Assembly (NCBI GenBank): GCA_036833805.1
Contig: DAITPA010000009.1
Coordinates: 1 to 49,588, forward strand
Source: PALSA-1196 sp036833805
Lineage (GTDB): Bacteria > Pseudomonadota > Gammaproteobacteria > Steroidobacterales > Steroidobacteraceae
Reading direction: 5' to 3'
Length of the DNA stretch: 49,588 nt
Shown: positions 15,902-23,722 of the stretch, piece by piece
Layout: each line of letters starts with the position of its first letter
How positions within the stretch are numbered: position 1 is the first letter of the stretch
The notes under the pieces: model-generated
Database searches by the model: none
Told to the model about the DNA's origin: nothing
The model's input: the letters and a program-made list of their open reading frames with translations, nothing else
Program-made: the position numbers and the translations under genes

Positions 15902-16225
15902 CCCCGCATTGTAGCCTGTGGCGTCCGGCACGTAACGGCGTGCGGCGTGGGCGGGCCGATCCCCGGATGTGGCGAGCGCGGCAAGGATCGGCTCAAGATC
16001 GATCTCACGCATGAGCTTGCCGATGTACTGACGCTGGCGGGCGCCCGCGGCGCGGCTGCGGATCCGCCGCGCCTGGCGGATCGCCTCGCTCAAGGGTTCT
16101 GGCAACTCGAGTGCATCAAGGTCCGCGTCCCTGAGGAGAATGAGCTCTTCGCCCAACTTCTGCGCGGTGAGCGCCTCACGTTTGCGTGCGCTCTTGCTCG
16201 GACGGTCCTCGGGTGAATCTTGCAT
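15902..16225 (-). pseudogene. darP: Truncated darP (yjgA) 5' fragment, in frame with purE
   Basis: These 108 codons match the N-terminal half of DarP/YjgA (DUF615), a pre-50S assembly factor of about 180 residues. SKSARKREA, LPEPLSEAIRQARRI and RQRQYIGKLMREIDLEPI are clear matches to the family. Similarity ends at about residue 80, and the C-terminal half is absent; the frame continues without a stop into purE. The ATG at 16225 has AAGG 5 nt upstream. The position opposite pmbA is the normal darP locus, which suggests that a deletion joined it to purE. Confidence 0.75.
15908..15913 (-). promoter_or_regulatory. -10 box for internal purE start
   Basis: TACAAT (5/6 to TATAAT) lies 6 nt before the purE ATG at 15901. 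A transcript starting at the usual distance would begin at or next to the start codon, giving a leaderless purE mRNA. No convincing -35 box is present. Confidence 0.4.
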
Positions 16226-16242
16226 GGCAGCCTTGGGGCTAA

Positions 16243-16259
16243 AGTCGCGCGGCGCGACT
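16243..16259. promoter_or_regulatory. 17-bp palindrome between darP' and pmbA
   Basis: Perfect inverted repeat with 8-nt arms AGTCGCGC and GCGCGACT around one central G, centred in the 50-bp divergent region. It sits just upstream of the pmbA -10 box, where a regulator could contact both promoters. It might also be a chance GC-rich palindrome. Confidence 0.45.
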
Positions 16260-16261
16260 GT

Positions 16262-16267
16262 TACAAT
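16262..16267 (+). promoter_or_regulatory. -10 box for pmbA
   Basis: TACAAT lies 8 nt upstream of the pmbA ATG (16276). There is no SD between the two, so a leaderless or nearly leaderless transcript is likely. No good -35 is visible; the palindrome at 16243-16259 fills most of the spacer. Confidence 0.45.
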
Positions 16268-16275
16268 CATGCCTC

Positions 16276-17622
16276 ATGCACAAGCCCGTCGACGAATCGC
16301 GCATTCCAGAGCTCAAGGAGGTTGTTAGCCTGGCGCTTTCGGAGGCCGAGCAGCGCGGCGCGACCCAATGCGAGGTCGACGCGAGTTTGAATCAGGGCCT
16401 CTCGACGAGCGTGCGTCTGGGCGAGGTCGACACCGTCGAGTATCAGCGCGACCGCGGGCTTGGGATCACAGTCTATTTCGGGAAAAAGAAGGGTTCGGCC
16501 AGCACCGCGGATCTGGCGCCCGATGCCGTGCGCGACATGGTGGAGAAAGCCTGTTCGATCGCACGCTACACGGCTGAGGATGATTGCGCAGGCCTGCCGG
16601 ATCCTGAGTGCCTCGCGCGTGCTGTTCCTGATCTTGATCTCGATCACCCCTGGAGGCTGACACCTGACGAGGCCATCGAGCTTGCGCTTGCCTGCGAGGC
16701 GGCCGGACTCTCCGTTGATGCGCGTTTGACGAATTCGGAAGGCGCAAGCGTCACGAGTCAGCGCGATCTGCGCGTGCACGGCAACTCGCTCGGATTTCTC
16801 GAAGGCTTCGGCAGCACGAGTCACAGCGTAAGCTGCGTACTCTTGGCCGAGCACGACGACGACATGCAGCGCGACTATTGGTATTCCACCACGCGCGATC
16901 GGCGCGACCTGGAAGATATCGAGTCGATTGGACGCCGCGCCGGTGAGCGCGCGGTCGCACGCTTGAATGCGCGCAAATTGACGACACGTCATGCGCCGGT
17001 GCTGTTTGCGCCCGAGATCGCGCGCGGTCTTTTCTCACACTTCCTCGGCGCCATCCGCGGCTCGAGCCAATACCGAAAGTCCTCGTTCCTTCTGGGCGCA
17101 GCGGGCGAGGCGGTTTTCCCGAGTTTTATTGAGATGCGCGAGCGGCCGCATATCAGGAAGGGCTTGGCGAGCAGCCCGTTCGATGACGAGGGAGTGAAAA
17201 CATCCGACCGCGACCTGGTACGCGCGGGCGTACTGCAAGGCTATGTTTTGGGCAGCTACTCCGCGCGCAAGCTCGGGCTTACCACCACAGGCAACGCGGG
17301 CGGTGTGCACAATCTGTTTGTATCCTCGTCACTCATGGCGCCTACTTTCGAAGAATTGCTCGCGCGCATGGGCACGGGCCTCCTCGTGACGGAGCTCATG
17401 GGGCAGGGCGTCAATGGCGTGACCGGCGACTACTCGCGCGGCGCAAGCGGCTTCTGGGTGCAGGGCGGCAGCATCGCATTTCCCGTGCACGAAGTGACGA
17501 TAGCCGGCAATCTGCGCGCGATGTACCGGCAAATCCTCGCCGTTGGTGCGGACGTCGATAAGCGCGGCGGCCTACACACGGGTTCCGTGCTCATTGAGGA
17601 CATGACGATCGCCGGCGACTAG
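16276..17622 (+). CDS. pmbA: TldE/PmbA, partner of the TldD metalloprotease
   Basis: A 448-residue PmbA (E. coli 450), the non-catalytic partner that shapes the substrate channel of the TldD/E protease. Family blocks include the N-terminal QCEVDASLNQGLSTSVRLGEV, VFPSFIEMRERPHIRKGLASSPFDDEGV and the C-terminal GDYSRGASGFWVQGGSIAFPVHEVTIAGNL. As expected for PmbA, no HExxxH metal site is present. The last 51 nt overlap the convergent yihY-like gene. Confidence 0.97.
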   Translation: MHKPVDESRIPELKEVVSLALSEAEQRGATQCEVDASLNQGLSTSVRLGEVDTVEYQRDRGLGITVYFGKKKGSASTADLAPDAVRDMVEKACSIARYTAEDDCAGLPDPECLARAVPDLDLDHPWRLTPDEAIELALACEAAGLSVDARLTNSEGASVTSQRDLRVHGNSLGFLEGFGSTSHSVSCVLLAEHDDDMQRDYWYSTTRDRRDLEDIESIGRRAGERAVARLNARKLTTRHAPVLFAPEIARGLFSHFLGAIRGSSQYRKSSFLLGAAGEAVFPSFIEMRERPHIRKGLASSPFDDEGVKTSDRDLVRAGVLQGYVLGSYSARKLGLTTTGNAGGVHNLFVSSSLMAPTFEELLARMGTGLLVTELMGQGVNGVTGDYSRGASGFWVQGGSIAFPVHEVTIAGNLRAMYRQILAVGADVDKRGGLHTGSVLIEDMTIAGD

Positions 17623-18942
17623 GAGCGGCGCTGGCGCTGGCTCCGCAATGAGATCCTGCAGAGTCTCATTGGCGCAGGCAGCACGCCAGGCGCGTTCCAG
17701 GCGCTTATTCAAGGCGTCGACGGCCGGCACCGGGTAGCTGCGCGCGACGAAGTCGCCGCTTTTCTGGTTGCGCACTACGCAGAGGACGTCCTGCACGGCA
17801 ATCGCGCCCGGCTCGCGCGCGAGAGTGCATTCGTCATTGTGGCTGACCTTCAAAAATCCGCCGTCCTCGAGAGCGCACACGATGCGCGTCACCGCGATGC
17901 CCGGCAGCCCGAACTCGGCGGCGAGGCGGTGCATGTTCCAGTTCTCAGTGCCCTCTACGCGCGCGCGTCCGATGCAATACATGAGTTTCAAGGCGAGCTG
18001 CTCGATCTCGACATTCGAGAGCCGCAGCTCCCGCAGGCCCAAACGCAGATAACTTGGATTTTGAATGTAAAACGACAGTTGCGCGCCAGCGAGCAGGATC
18101 AGCCAGCCGAAGTAGGTCCAAAGAAGCGCTGCAACGATGAACGCAAAGCCCGCATACACGATCGTGAGCCTGGTCGAGAGCACCACCATGTTCGTGAACA
18201 GTTTGCCGACCGCGGCCCACAAGAAGCCGGCGGTCGCAGCGCCGATCAAGGCGGGCAAGAGCCGCACGCGGGTGTTCGGAATAAACATGTAGAGCACGAC
18301 GAAAAAAGCCGAGACCATCAGGTAGGGCGCAAGATTGATCCCGACGCCGCGCCAGCGCGCGAGTGGTGCGAGACTGACGACATCGTGCAAAGGCAGGTTG
18401 GCAAGCGCTGCGTGCGAGAGCGCGAGAAAGCCCACCATGACAATTGGCCCAATGATCAGGAGGCTGACGTACTCGGTGACGCGCCGCGCAAGACTCCTCG
18501 CGTGCTGCACACGCCATACGAAGTTGAAGCTGTCCTCCACTTTCTTGATCGTGCCGACGAGCGTCCATAAGAGCACTGCAAGTCCCACGGTGCCGACGAC
18601 CCGGGTGCTCACGCGGTCGACGAAATGCATCACACGGGATGTGATCTCGGTTGCGCCCGAATTACCCATCGGGCGGAAAAACTCGTAGACGATGGGCTCA
18701 AGTTCGCCGCTCATCCCGAAGGCTGCGAGGATCGCGAAGCTGATCGCGAGCAGCGGAATGAGCGACAGCAGTGTCGTGTAGACGAGTCCCATCGCGCGCA
18801 GGTTGATCTCGCCGCCGAATAGGTCGCGTATCACCGCGTACGGATAGCGCAGCACGCGCACGATCGCCCAAGCCCCTCCGGGACCTGCCGAGCGCGGACC
18901 GAAGAACAGCCGATCGAATACATTCCAGGCTCTCACCCACAT
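17572..18942 (-). CDS. YihY/virulence factor BrkB family membrane protein
   Basis: A 456-residue inner-membrane protein of the YihY/BrkB (formerly RNase BN) family. About six hydrophobic segments fall in residues 45-290, including LLSLIPLLAISFAILAAFG, VVGTVGLAVLLWTLVG and FIVAALLWTYFGWLILLAGA. A soluble C-terminal region of about 150 residues looks like a winged-helix extension and is found in longer proteobacterial members. The start is set at ATG 18942; a longer frame to 19029 would overlap the divergent neighbour. The molecular function of the family is not established. Confidence 0.88.
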   Translation of the reverse strand: MWVRAWNVFDRLFFGPRSAGPGGAWAIVRVLRYPYAVIRDLFGGEINLRAMGLVYTTLLSLIPLLAISFAILAAFGMSGELEPIVYEFFRPMGNSGATEITSRVMHFVDRVSTRVVGTVGLAVLLWTLVGTIKKVEDSFNFVWRVQHARSLARRVTEYVSLLIIGPIVMVGFLALSHAALANLPLHDVVSLAPLARWRGVGINLAPYLMVSAFFVVLYMFIPNTRVRLLPALIGAATAGFLWAAVGKLFTNMVVLSTRLTIVYAGFAFIVAALLWTYFGWLILLAGAQLSFYIQNPSYLRLGLRELRLSNVEIEQLALKLMYCIGRARVEGTENWNMHRLAAEFGLPGIAVTRIVCALEDGGFLKVSHNDECTLAREPGAIAVQDVLCVVRNQKSGDFVARSYPVPAVDALNKRLERAWRAACANETLQDLIAEPAPAPLLVAGDRHVLNEHGTRV

Positions 18943-18982
18943 GGCATCATGATCCTCGAATTGCCCTGCAGAAGGTAACTGC

Positions 18983-19801
18983 TTGATTCCGCCCCGAATG
19001 AGTGCGCTCGCCGAATTCCCGCACCGCATTGTCTGCCTGACCGAGGAGACGACCGAGACCCTCTACCTGCTGGGCGAGGACTGGCGCATCGTCGGGATCT
19101 CGGGCTTCACTGTGCGGCCGGCGCGCGCGCGTCGCGAGAAGCCAAAGGTTTCGGCCTTCACCAGCGCCAAGATCGAGCGCATCATCGAACTTAAGCCCGA
19201 CCTGGTGCTCGGCTTCTCCGACCTGCAGGCCGATATCGCAGCCTCCCTCGTCCGTGCCGGCATCGAAGTGCATGTGTTCAATCACCGCACGGTGCCCGAA
19301 ATCCTGCGCATGATCGGTGTATTGGGCGGCATGATCGGTTGCGAGACAAAGGCTGCTGCCTTGGTTGCGCAGTTTGGCGCCGGGCTTGCGGACGTTGCGG
19401 CACGCGCGGCGGCTTTGGCGCGCCGCCCACGCGTGTACTTCGAGGAGTGGGATGAGCCGCAGATAACCTGCATTGCCTGGGTCTCGGAGCTCATCGGCAT
19501 TGCCGGTGGCGAGGACTGCTTTGCCGAGCTTGCGCGCGAGTCCCTCGGCAAGCATCGCATCATCGCCGATCCGCTCGAAGTGCCGCGGCGTCGACCGGAC
19601 ATTATTCTGGGCTCATGGTGCGGCAAGAAATTCAGGCCCGAGCGCGTCGCCGCACGCACCGGTTGGGCCGAGATTCCCGCTGTGGTGAATGGCTACGTCC
19701 GCGAGATTAAATCCTCGATTATCCTGCAGCCCGGTCCCGCAGCGCTCACGGCGGGCGTGCGCGCAATACAGGAAGTCATCATGGAGTGGGCGCGCACCTA
19801 G
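18983..19801 (+). CDS. Cobalamin/siderophore-binding-fold protein without signal peptide
   Basis: A 272-residue protein of the BtuF-like periplasmic-binding fold (PF01497). Matches include RIVCLTEETTETLYLLGE, ARREKPKVSAFTSAKIERIIELKPDLVLGFSDLQ and PDIILGSWCGKKF. Unlike BtuF it has no signal peptide, so a cytosolic role is implied; such stand-alone proteins are annotated as cobalamin-binding but are poorly studied. TTG 18983 is chosen because GAAGG ends 7 nt before it; ATG 18998 is the alternative. No transporter genes are adjacent. The stop overlaps the djlA stop by 4 nt. Confidence 0.8.
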   Translation: MIPPRMSALAEFPHRIVCLTEETTETLYLLGEDWRIVGISGFTVRPARARREKPKVSAFTSAKIERIIELKPDLVLGFSDLQADIAASLVRAGIEVHVFNHRTVPEILRMIGVLGGMIGCETKAAALVAQFGAGLADVAARAAALARRPRVYFEEWDEPQITCIAWVSELIGIAGGEDCFAELARESLGKHRIIADPLEVPRRRPDIILGSWCGKKFRPERVAARTGWAEIPAVVNGYVREIKSSIILQPGPAALTAGVRAIQEVIMEWART

Positions 19802-20577
19802 AGCCGGCGTTGCGTGCGTATGAGCTCATAGGCCTCGATGATCTGCTGCGTGCGCTGCTTTGCGTGTTCAATCATGGAATCGGGCAGTCCGTTCGCTTTG
19901 AGCTTATCGGGGTGATGGCGGCTCAATTGCCGCCGGTATGCCTTGACGACGTTCTCGTCGCTGGCGGTCGATGCGGTCTCGAGCACGCGGTAGGCGTCGC
20001 TTAGCTGCTGTCCCGTATCGCGGATCGGCGCGTGCGCGAAGCGGTCGGCTCGGATGCGCAGTGCCGCCTCGATGTGCGCAAGCGCGAAGCGTGAGATTCC
20101 CAACTGCGAGGCGACACGCACCAGGAGCGCACTCACCGGTCCCTCAAGATCATTGCCGGCAATGGCTGCCCGCACCTCGATCTGGAGGAAAATATGCAGA
20201 AGGTCCGGCCGTCCGAAGCAGGCTTGCCTCAATAGCGCAAGGTCGGTATCGAGATCAAAGCCTGGAAGTTTGCCGGCCGTGAAGCATTCAATGGCGATGC
20301 GCTCCTGCGTGGCATCCAAGTGCAGCTCGGACATGACGGCGCGGGCGGCGGCGATCTCGCGTTCCGACACCCGGCCGTCGGACTTCGCAAGGTAGCCCAT
20401 GACGCGAAACGCGATGCGGAAAAACTGCTCGCCGATCGCGGTCGGGGAGGCGGGCGGCGGCTCATTCGCGGCGGCATCGAGCTGATGGCCAAGGAGCACG
20501 CCCAGGAGCGCGCCGAACGGCCCGAGAGCGACCATTCCAAGGAATCCACCGACGACTTTGCCCGTCCAGCGCAACAT
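19798..20577 (-). CDS. djlA: Co-chaperone DjlA
   Basis: A 259-residue inner-membrane J-protein that recruits DnaK. It has a glycine-rich N-terminal membrane segment (about 8-30, dimerising in E. coli), a TerB-like helical domain (about 50-160) and a C-terminal J domain with HPD at about 222-224. The ATG at 20577 has AAGG only 2 nt upstream; a TTG one codon later would have better spacing. It is divergent from purC across a strong palindrome. Confidence 0.93.
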   Translation of the reverse strand: MLRWTGKVVGGFLGMVALGPFGALLGVLLGHQLDAAANEPPPASPTAIGEQFFRIAFRVMGYLAKSDGRVSEREIAAARAVMSELHLDATQERIAIECFTAGKLPGFDLDTDLALLRQACFGRPDLLHIFLQIEVRAAIAGNDLEGPVSALLVRVASQLGISRFALAHIEAALRIRADRFAHAPIRDTGQQLSDAYRVLETASTASDENVVKAYRRQLSRHHPDKLKANGLPDSMIEHAKQRTQQIIEAYELIRTQRRL

Positions 20578-20578
20578 A

Positions 20579-20599
20579 GCCTTGCTATAGTAGCAAGGC
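20579..20599. promoter_or_regulatory. 21-bp palindrome between djlA and purC
   Basis: Perfect inverted repeat with 9-nt arms GCCTTGCTA and TAGCAAGGC around TAG, adjoining the djlA start codon. It contains -10-like boxes for both directions (TATAGT on +, TACTAT on -). A further TAAAAT at 20603-20608 could be the purC -10. This arrangement suits an operator shared by both genes. A PurR site (ACGCAAACGTTTGCGT type) does not match. Confidence 0.55.
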
Positions 20600-20634
20600 G
20601 CTTAAAATCCACTGCCGCGTGCATCGAAGACCCC

Positions 20635-21519
20635 ATGCCGACGCCAACGATCTATCGGACCGATTTGCGTGGCCTTGAGAAGATCCACGAGGGCAAGGTG
20701 CGCGACCTGTACAGCGTTGATGCGCACTTCATGCTGATAGTGACGACGGATCGGCTGTCCGCTTTCGACGTCGTGCTGCCCGATCCCATCCCGGACAAGG
20801 GTCGGGTCTTGAACAGCATCTCAAATTTCTGGTTCGCGAAGACCGGGCACATCGTGCCGAATCATTTGAGCGGCCGGCCCATAGTAAGCGCCGTGTCGGA
20901 TCCCGACGAAGCCGCCCTCCTCGAGGGGCGCGCGGTCATCGTACGCAGGTTGAAGGTACTGCCCATTGAGGCCGTGGTGCGCGGCTATCTCATCGGTTCG
21001 GGCTGGAAGGACTACAGTCAGAGCGGGCGCCTCTGCGGGATTGAGTTGCCGCACGGTTTGCGGCTCGCGGAGCGACTGCCGGCGCCGCTTTTTACGCCTG
21101 CAACCAAGGCAGCCGCCGGCAAGCACGATGAGAACATTGCCTTTGATGCCGTGGAGCGCTCGATCGGCGCTGATCTTGCTGCAAAGGTGCGTGCAACGGC
21201 GCTCACGCTCTATGGGTTCGCGGCCGAGTACGCGCAGGCGCGCGGCATCATCATCGCCGATACCAAATTTGAGTTCGGCATCGATGCGGCGGGCGTGCTC
21301 ACACTGATGGATGAGGTCTTGACGCCGGACTCATCGCGCTTCTGGCCGGCAGATAGCTATGCTCCCGGAACAAGTCCGCCGAGCTTTGATAAGCAATTCG
21401 TACGCGAGTATCTTGAGACCCTCAAGTGGAACAAAAAGGCGCCCGGCCCAAGATTGCCTCAAGACATCATTACCCGCACCAGCGAGAAATACCGTGAGGC
21501 GCTCGCGCGCTTGACCTAA
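20635..21519 (+). CDS. purC: SAICAR synthase
   Basis: A 294-residue phosphoribosylaminoimidazole-succinocarboxamide synthase that joins CAIR and aspartate with ATP. It belongs to the longer, yeast-like PurC type (about 300 aa) rather than the 237-residue E. coli type. Signatures are KIHEGKVRDLYSVD, VLPIEAVVRGYLIGSGWKDY and DTKFEFGID, with LMDEVLTPDSSRFWPAD near the end. The frame is open further upstream, but similarity begins at this ATG. Confidence 0.96.
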   Translation: MPTPTIYRTDLRGLEKIHEGKVRDLYSVDAHFMLIVTTDRLSAFDVVLPDPIPDKGRVLNSISNFWFAKTGHIVPNHLSGRPIVSAVSDPDEAALLEGRAVIVRRLKVLPIEAVVRGYLIGSGWKDYSQSGRLCGIELPHGLRLAERLPAPLFTPATKAAAGKHDENIAFDAVERSIGADLAAKVRATALTLYGFAAEYAQARGIIIADTKFEFGIDAAGVLTLMDEVLTPDSSRFWPADSYAPGTSPPSFDKQFVREYLETLKWNKKAPGPRLPQDIITRTSEKYREALARLT

Positions 21520-21549
21520 GTACCGATTAGCTTTTGGAGGAAGTGCCAC

Positions 21550-22215
21550 GTGCAGCCGTTCTGGATTGCTCCTTCGATTCTCTCCGCTGACTTCGCGCGC
21601 CTGGGCGAGGAAGTCGACGCCGTGCTCGCCGCGGGCGCCGATGTCGTGCACTTTGACGTGATGGACAATCACTACGTGCCGAACCTTACGATTGGACCTC
21701 TCGTGTGCGCGGCGCTGCGCAAGCACGGCGTCAAGGCGCCGATTGACGTGCATCTCATGATTGAGCCGGTCGATCGCATCATCCCCGACTTTGCGGAAGC
21801 CGGAGCTACCTACATTTCGTTTCATCCGGAAGCCTCGCGGCACGTTGACCGCACTATCCAGCTCATCCGCGAACACGGCTGCAAACCCGGGCTCGTGTTC
21901 AATCCGGCAACCCCGCTTGAGTACCTCGAGTACACGCTGGAGAAGATCGACATGGTGCTTCTCATGTCGGTCAATCCGGGATTCGGCGGACAGAAGTTCA
22001 TAAAAGGGGCGCTTGCCAAACTCGCCGAGGCGCGCGCCCGCATCGACGCTTGCGGCCGCGCGGTGCGGCTGGAAATTGACGGCGGTGTTAAGGTGGAGAA
22101 TATCGGCGAAATCGCCCGTGCCGGCGCCGACACGTTCGTCGCGGGCTCGGCGATCTTCGCCAGCTCCGACTACACGGCGACCATTCGCGCGATGCGCGAA
22201 CAAATGGCGGGTTAG
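21550..22215 (+). CDS. rpe: Ribulose-phosphate 3-epimerase
   Basis: A 221-residue TIM-barrel enzyme interconverting ribulose-5-phosphate and xylulose-5-phosphate. The motifs IAPSILSADFARLGEE, HFDVMDNHYVPN, VDVHLMI and VNPGFGGQKFI carry the metal and catalytic residues. The start is GTG with an optimal GGAGGA site 8 nt upstream (21536-21541). It lies 30 nt after purC and its stop is 3 nt from that of the convergent regulator. Confidence 0.97.
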   Translation: MQPFWIAPSILSADFARLGEEVDAVLAAGADVVHFDVMDNHYVPNLTIGPLVCAALRKHGVKAPIDVHLMIEPVDRIIPDFAEAGATYISFHPEASRHVDRTIQLIREHGCKPGLVFNPATPLEYLEYTLEKIDMVLLMSVNPGFGGQKFIKGALAKLAEARARIDACGRAVRLEIDGGVKVENIGEIARAGADTFVAGSAIFASSDYTATIRAMREQMAG

Positions 22216-22218
22216 CGC

Positions 22219-22953
22219 TCAGTCCTCATCATCGTCGTCGTCGTCATCCTCGATGCGCGCCGGGCGCTGCGCGGTGGGCTTCGTCGGCACGATCACGGGG
22301 CGGGTCTTCATCTTGGGGCGGGCGTTGAAGACCACGATGGTCTTGCCCGTCGCCCGCAACAGACCCTGCTCCTCGAGGACCTTCAACACCCGCCCCGCCA
22401 TTTCACGCGAGCAGCCGACGAGGCGCGACAGCTCCTGACGGCTGACCTTGATCTGCATGCCCTCCGGATGCGTCATCGCGTCAGGCTCGTTGCACAAGTC
22501 CATGATCGCGTGGGCGACACGGCCGGTAACGTCGACGAAGGCCAAATCGCCGAGTTTGCGGTTGGTGCGATCAAGGCGCGTCGCCAACTGCGTCGCAAGC
22601 TCAAAGATCAGGCCCGGGCTCTCGGCGGCGATCTGCCGGAAGCGCGGATAGGTCATCTCCGCAAGCTCGCACTGGTTGCGCGTACGCACCCAGGCGCTTC
22701 TTGTGGGCTGTTCGTAGAAGAGTCCCATTTCGCCAAAGAATTGCCCGCGGTTTAAGTAGGCAAGCACCATCTCGTTGCCTTCCTCATCCTCGATCATGAC
22801 TTCGACCGAGCCGCTGATAATGTAGTACAAGACATCGGGCAGATCCCCGGCGTGGATCACGACCGTTTTCGAAGGTACGGCGCGAATTCGGCAATAGCTT
22901 AAAAACCGGTTGATAGCCGGAATGTCGCTCAGTGGCTTAATGTTTTCATCCAT
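22219..22953 (-). CDS. crp: CRP/Vfr-like cAMP-responsive regulator with acidic tail
   Basis: A 244-residue transcription factor. The cyclic-nucleotide domain has GEMGLFYEQPTRSAWVR, which keeps the Arg-Ser pair that binds cAMP in E. coli CRP. The helix-turn-helix RQELSRLVGCSREMAGRVLKVLE is nearly that of CRP, so the target half-site is probably TGTGA. It exceeds CRP (210 aa) by a tail of about 30 residues ending in a run of Asp/Glu (DDDDDDDED). The ribosome site is GAGGA, 9 nt before ATG. Confidence 0.9.
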   Translation of the reverse strand: MDENIKPLSDIPAINRFLSYCRIRAVPSKTVVIHAGDLPDVLYYIISGSVEVMIEDEEGNEMVLAYLNRGQFFGEMGLFYEQPTRSAWVRTRNQCELAEMTYPRFRQIAAESPGLIFELATQLATRLDRTNRKLGDLAFVDVTGRVAHAIMDLCNEPDAMTHPEGMQIKVSRQELSRLVGCSREMAGRVLKVLEEQGLLRATGKTIVVFNARPKMKTRPVIVPTKPTAQRPARIEDDDDDDDED

Positions 22954-22966
22954 ACCCGCTTTCCTC

Positions 22967-22991
22967 GCACGTCGCGAGTGGCGCGACGCAC
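22967..22991. terminator. Hairpin in crp leader; terminator-like on + strand
   Basis: Arms GCACGTCGCG and CGCGACGCAC with a 5-nt loop; 8 Watson-Crick pairs plus 2 that are wobble in the crp mRNA. On the + strand it is followed by CG and six T residues, the form of an intrinsic terminator. On the - strand it forms the extreme 5' end of the predicted crp mRNA. Confidence 0.45.
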
Positions 22992-22996
22992 CGTTT

Positions 22997-23024
22997 TTTA
23001 TACATAACCTATTAGAACTGCAAG
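22997..23024 (-). promoter_or_regulatory. Predicted crp promoter
   Basis: CTTGCA (23019-23024) and TATAAA (22997-23002) are separated by 16 bp on the - strand. Transcription would start near 22990, giving a leader of about 37 nt that begins with a hairpin and contains the crp ribosome site. Confidence 0.45.
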
Positions 23025-23055
23025 CACTTACGACGTGCTGGCGCGCATTTGGCCA

Positions 23056-23688
23056 TCAGACCCAGTAGGCGGTGCCCGTCATGACCCCTGACACATAGCG
23101 CATGAGGGTTCGCACCGGAGGCGGCAGCGAACCTGCCCCCGCCGCGCGCGCCATAGCGCCGTGCGCGACCTCATCCGTGCGCATCGCCTCAACGATCGCG
23201 CGGCTGCGTGTATCGTCGGCCGGCAGACGTGCGAGGTGCGACCCCAAATGACCTTCGACCTGGCGCTCGGTCTCGACGACGAACGCAAGGCTTGCGCGAT
23301 CCCCGAGGGCTGCGGCGAGGACACCGATCGCGAAGGATCCGGCATACCAGAGTGGATTAAGGACGCTCGGGCGGGCATCAAGCTCGGTGAGCCGCGCCTC
23401 GCACCAGGCGAGGTGATCGGTCTCCTCGCGAGCGGCTCTTACGAGCAAATCCCGTGTCGCGCCGGAGCGTGCCACGAACGCCTGACCGTGGTAGAGCGCC
23501 TGGGCTGCGACCTCGCCGGCGTGGTTGATACGCATCAGCGCCGCGGACGTGCGCCGCTCGCGCTCGGACAAGTCGGGTAACTCGGCTGATCCTGGGACCG
23601 GACGCCGCGCGCGAGCGGGCGCGAATACCGCCCGTAAGGCGCGGTCGAACGCACCGATGAGGGGGTCGAGCAGCCTGTCTGGCTCCAT
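23056..23688 (-). CDS. coq7: COQ7-type demethoxyubiquinone hydroxylase
   Basis: A 210-residue di-iron monooxygenase that hydroxylates demethoxyubiquinone at C6, replacing the flavoprotein UbiF. Ligands are visible as RINHAGEVAAQ, REETDHLAWC, VVETERQVEGHL and RTDEVAHG, the two ExxH ferritin-like pairs. The start is taken at ATG 23688 because a perfect TATAAT ends 6 nt before it; an in-frame ATG at 23727 would lie upstream of that box. UbiH and UbiI are encoded 6 kb away. Confidence 0.95.
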   Translation of the reverse strand: MEPDRLLDPLIGAFDRALRAVFAPARARRPVPGSAELPDLSERERRTSAALMRINHAGEVAAQALYHGQAFVARSGATRDLLVRAAREETDHLAWCEARLTELDARPSVLNPLWYAGSFAIGVLAAALGDRASLAFVVETERQVEGHLGSHLARLPADDTRSRAIVEAMRTDEVAHGAMARAAGAGSLPPPVRTLMRYVSGVMTGTAYWV

Positions 23689-23694
23689 ACGCTC

Positions 23695-23700
23695 ATTATA
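23695..23700 (-). promoter_or_regulatory. Consensus -10 box of coq7
   Basis: TATAAT on the - strand, 6 nt before the coq7 ATG, with no SD in between. A leaderless transcript is predicted. TTGACC lies only 3 nt upstream of it and cannot be its -35 box. Confidence 0.5.
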
Positions 23701-23722
23701 CAAGGTCAAATCAGGCGGCTGC

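Noticed and set aside
18942..19029. Longer N-terminus of the YihY-like protein
   Set aside because: It would overlap the divergent gene and its SD; family similarity begins at ATG 18942.
20320..20634. 105 extra codons upstream of purC
   Set aside because: They are antisense to djlA and contain the promoter region; PurC similarity starts at ATG 20635.
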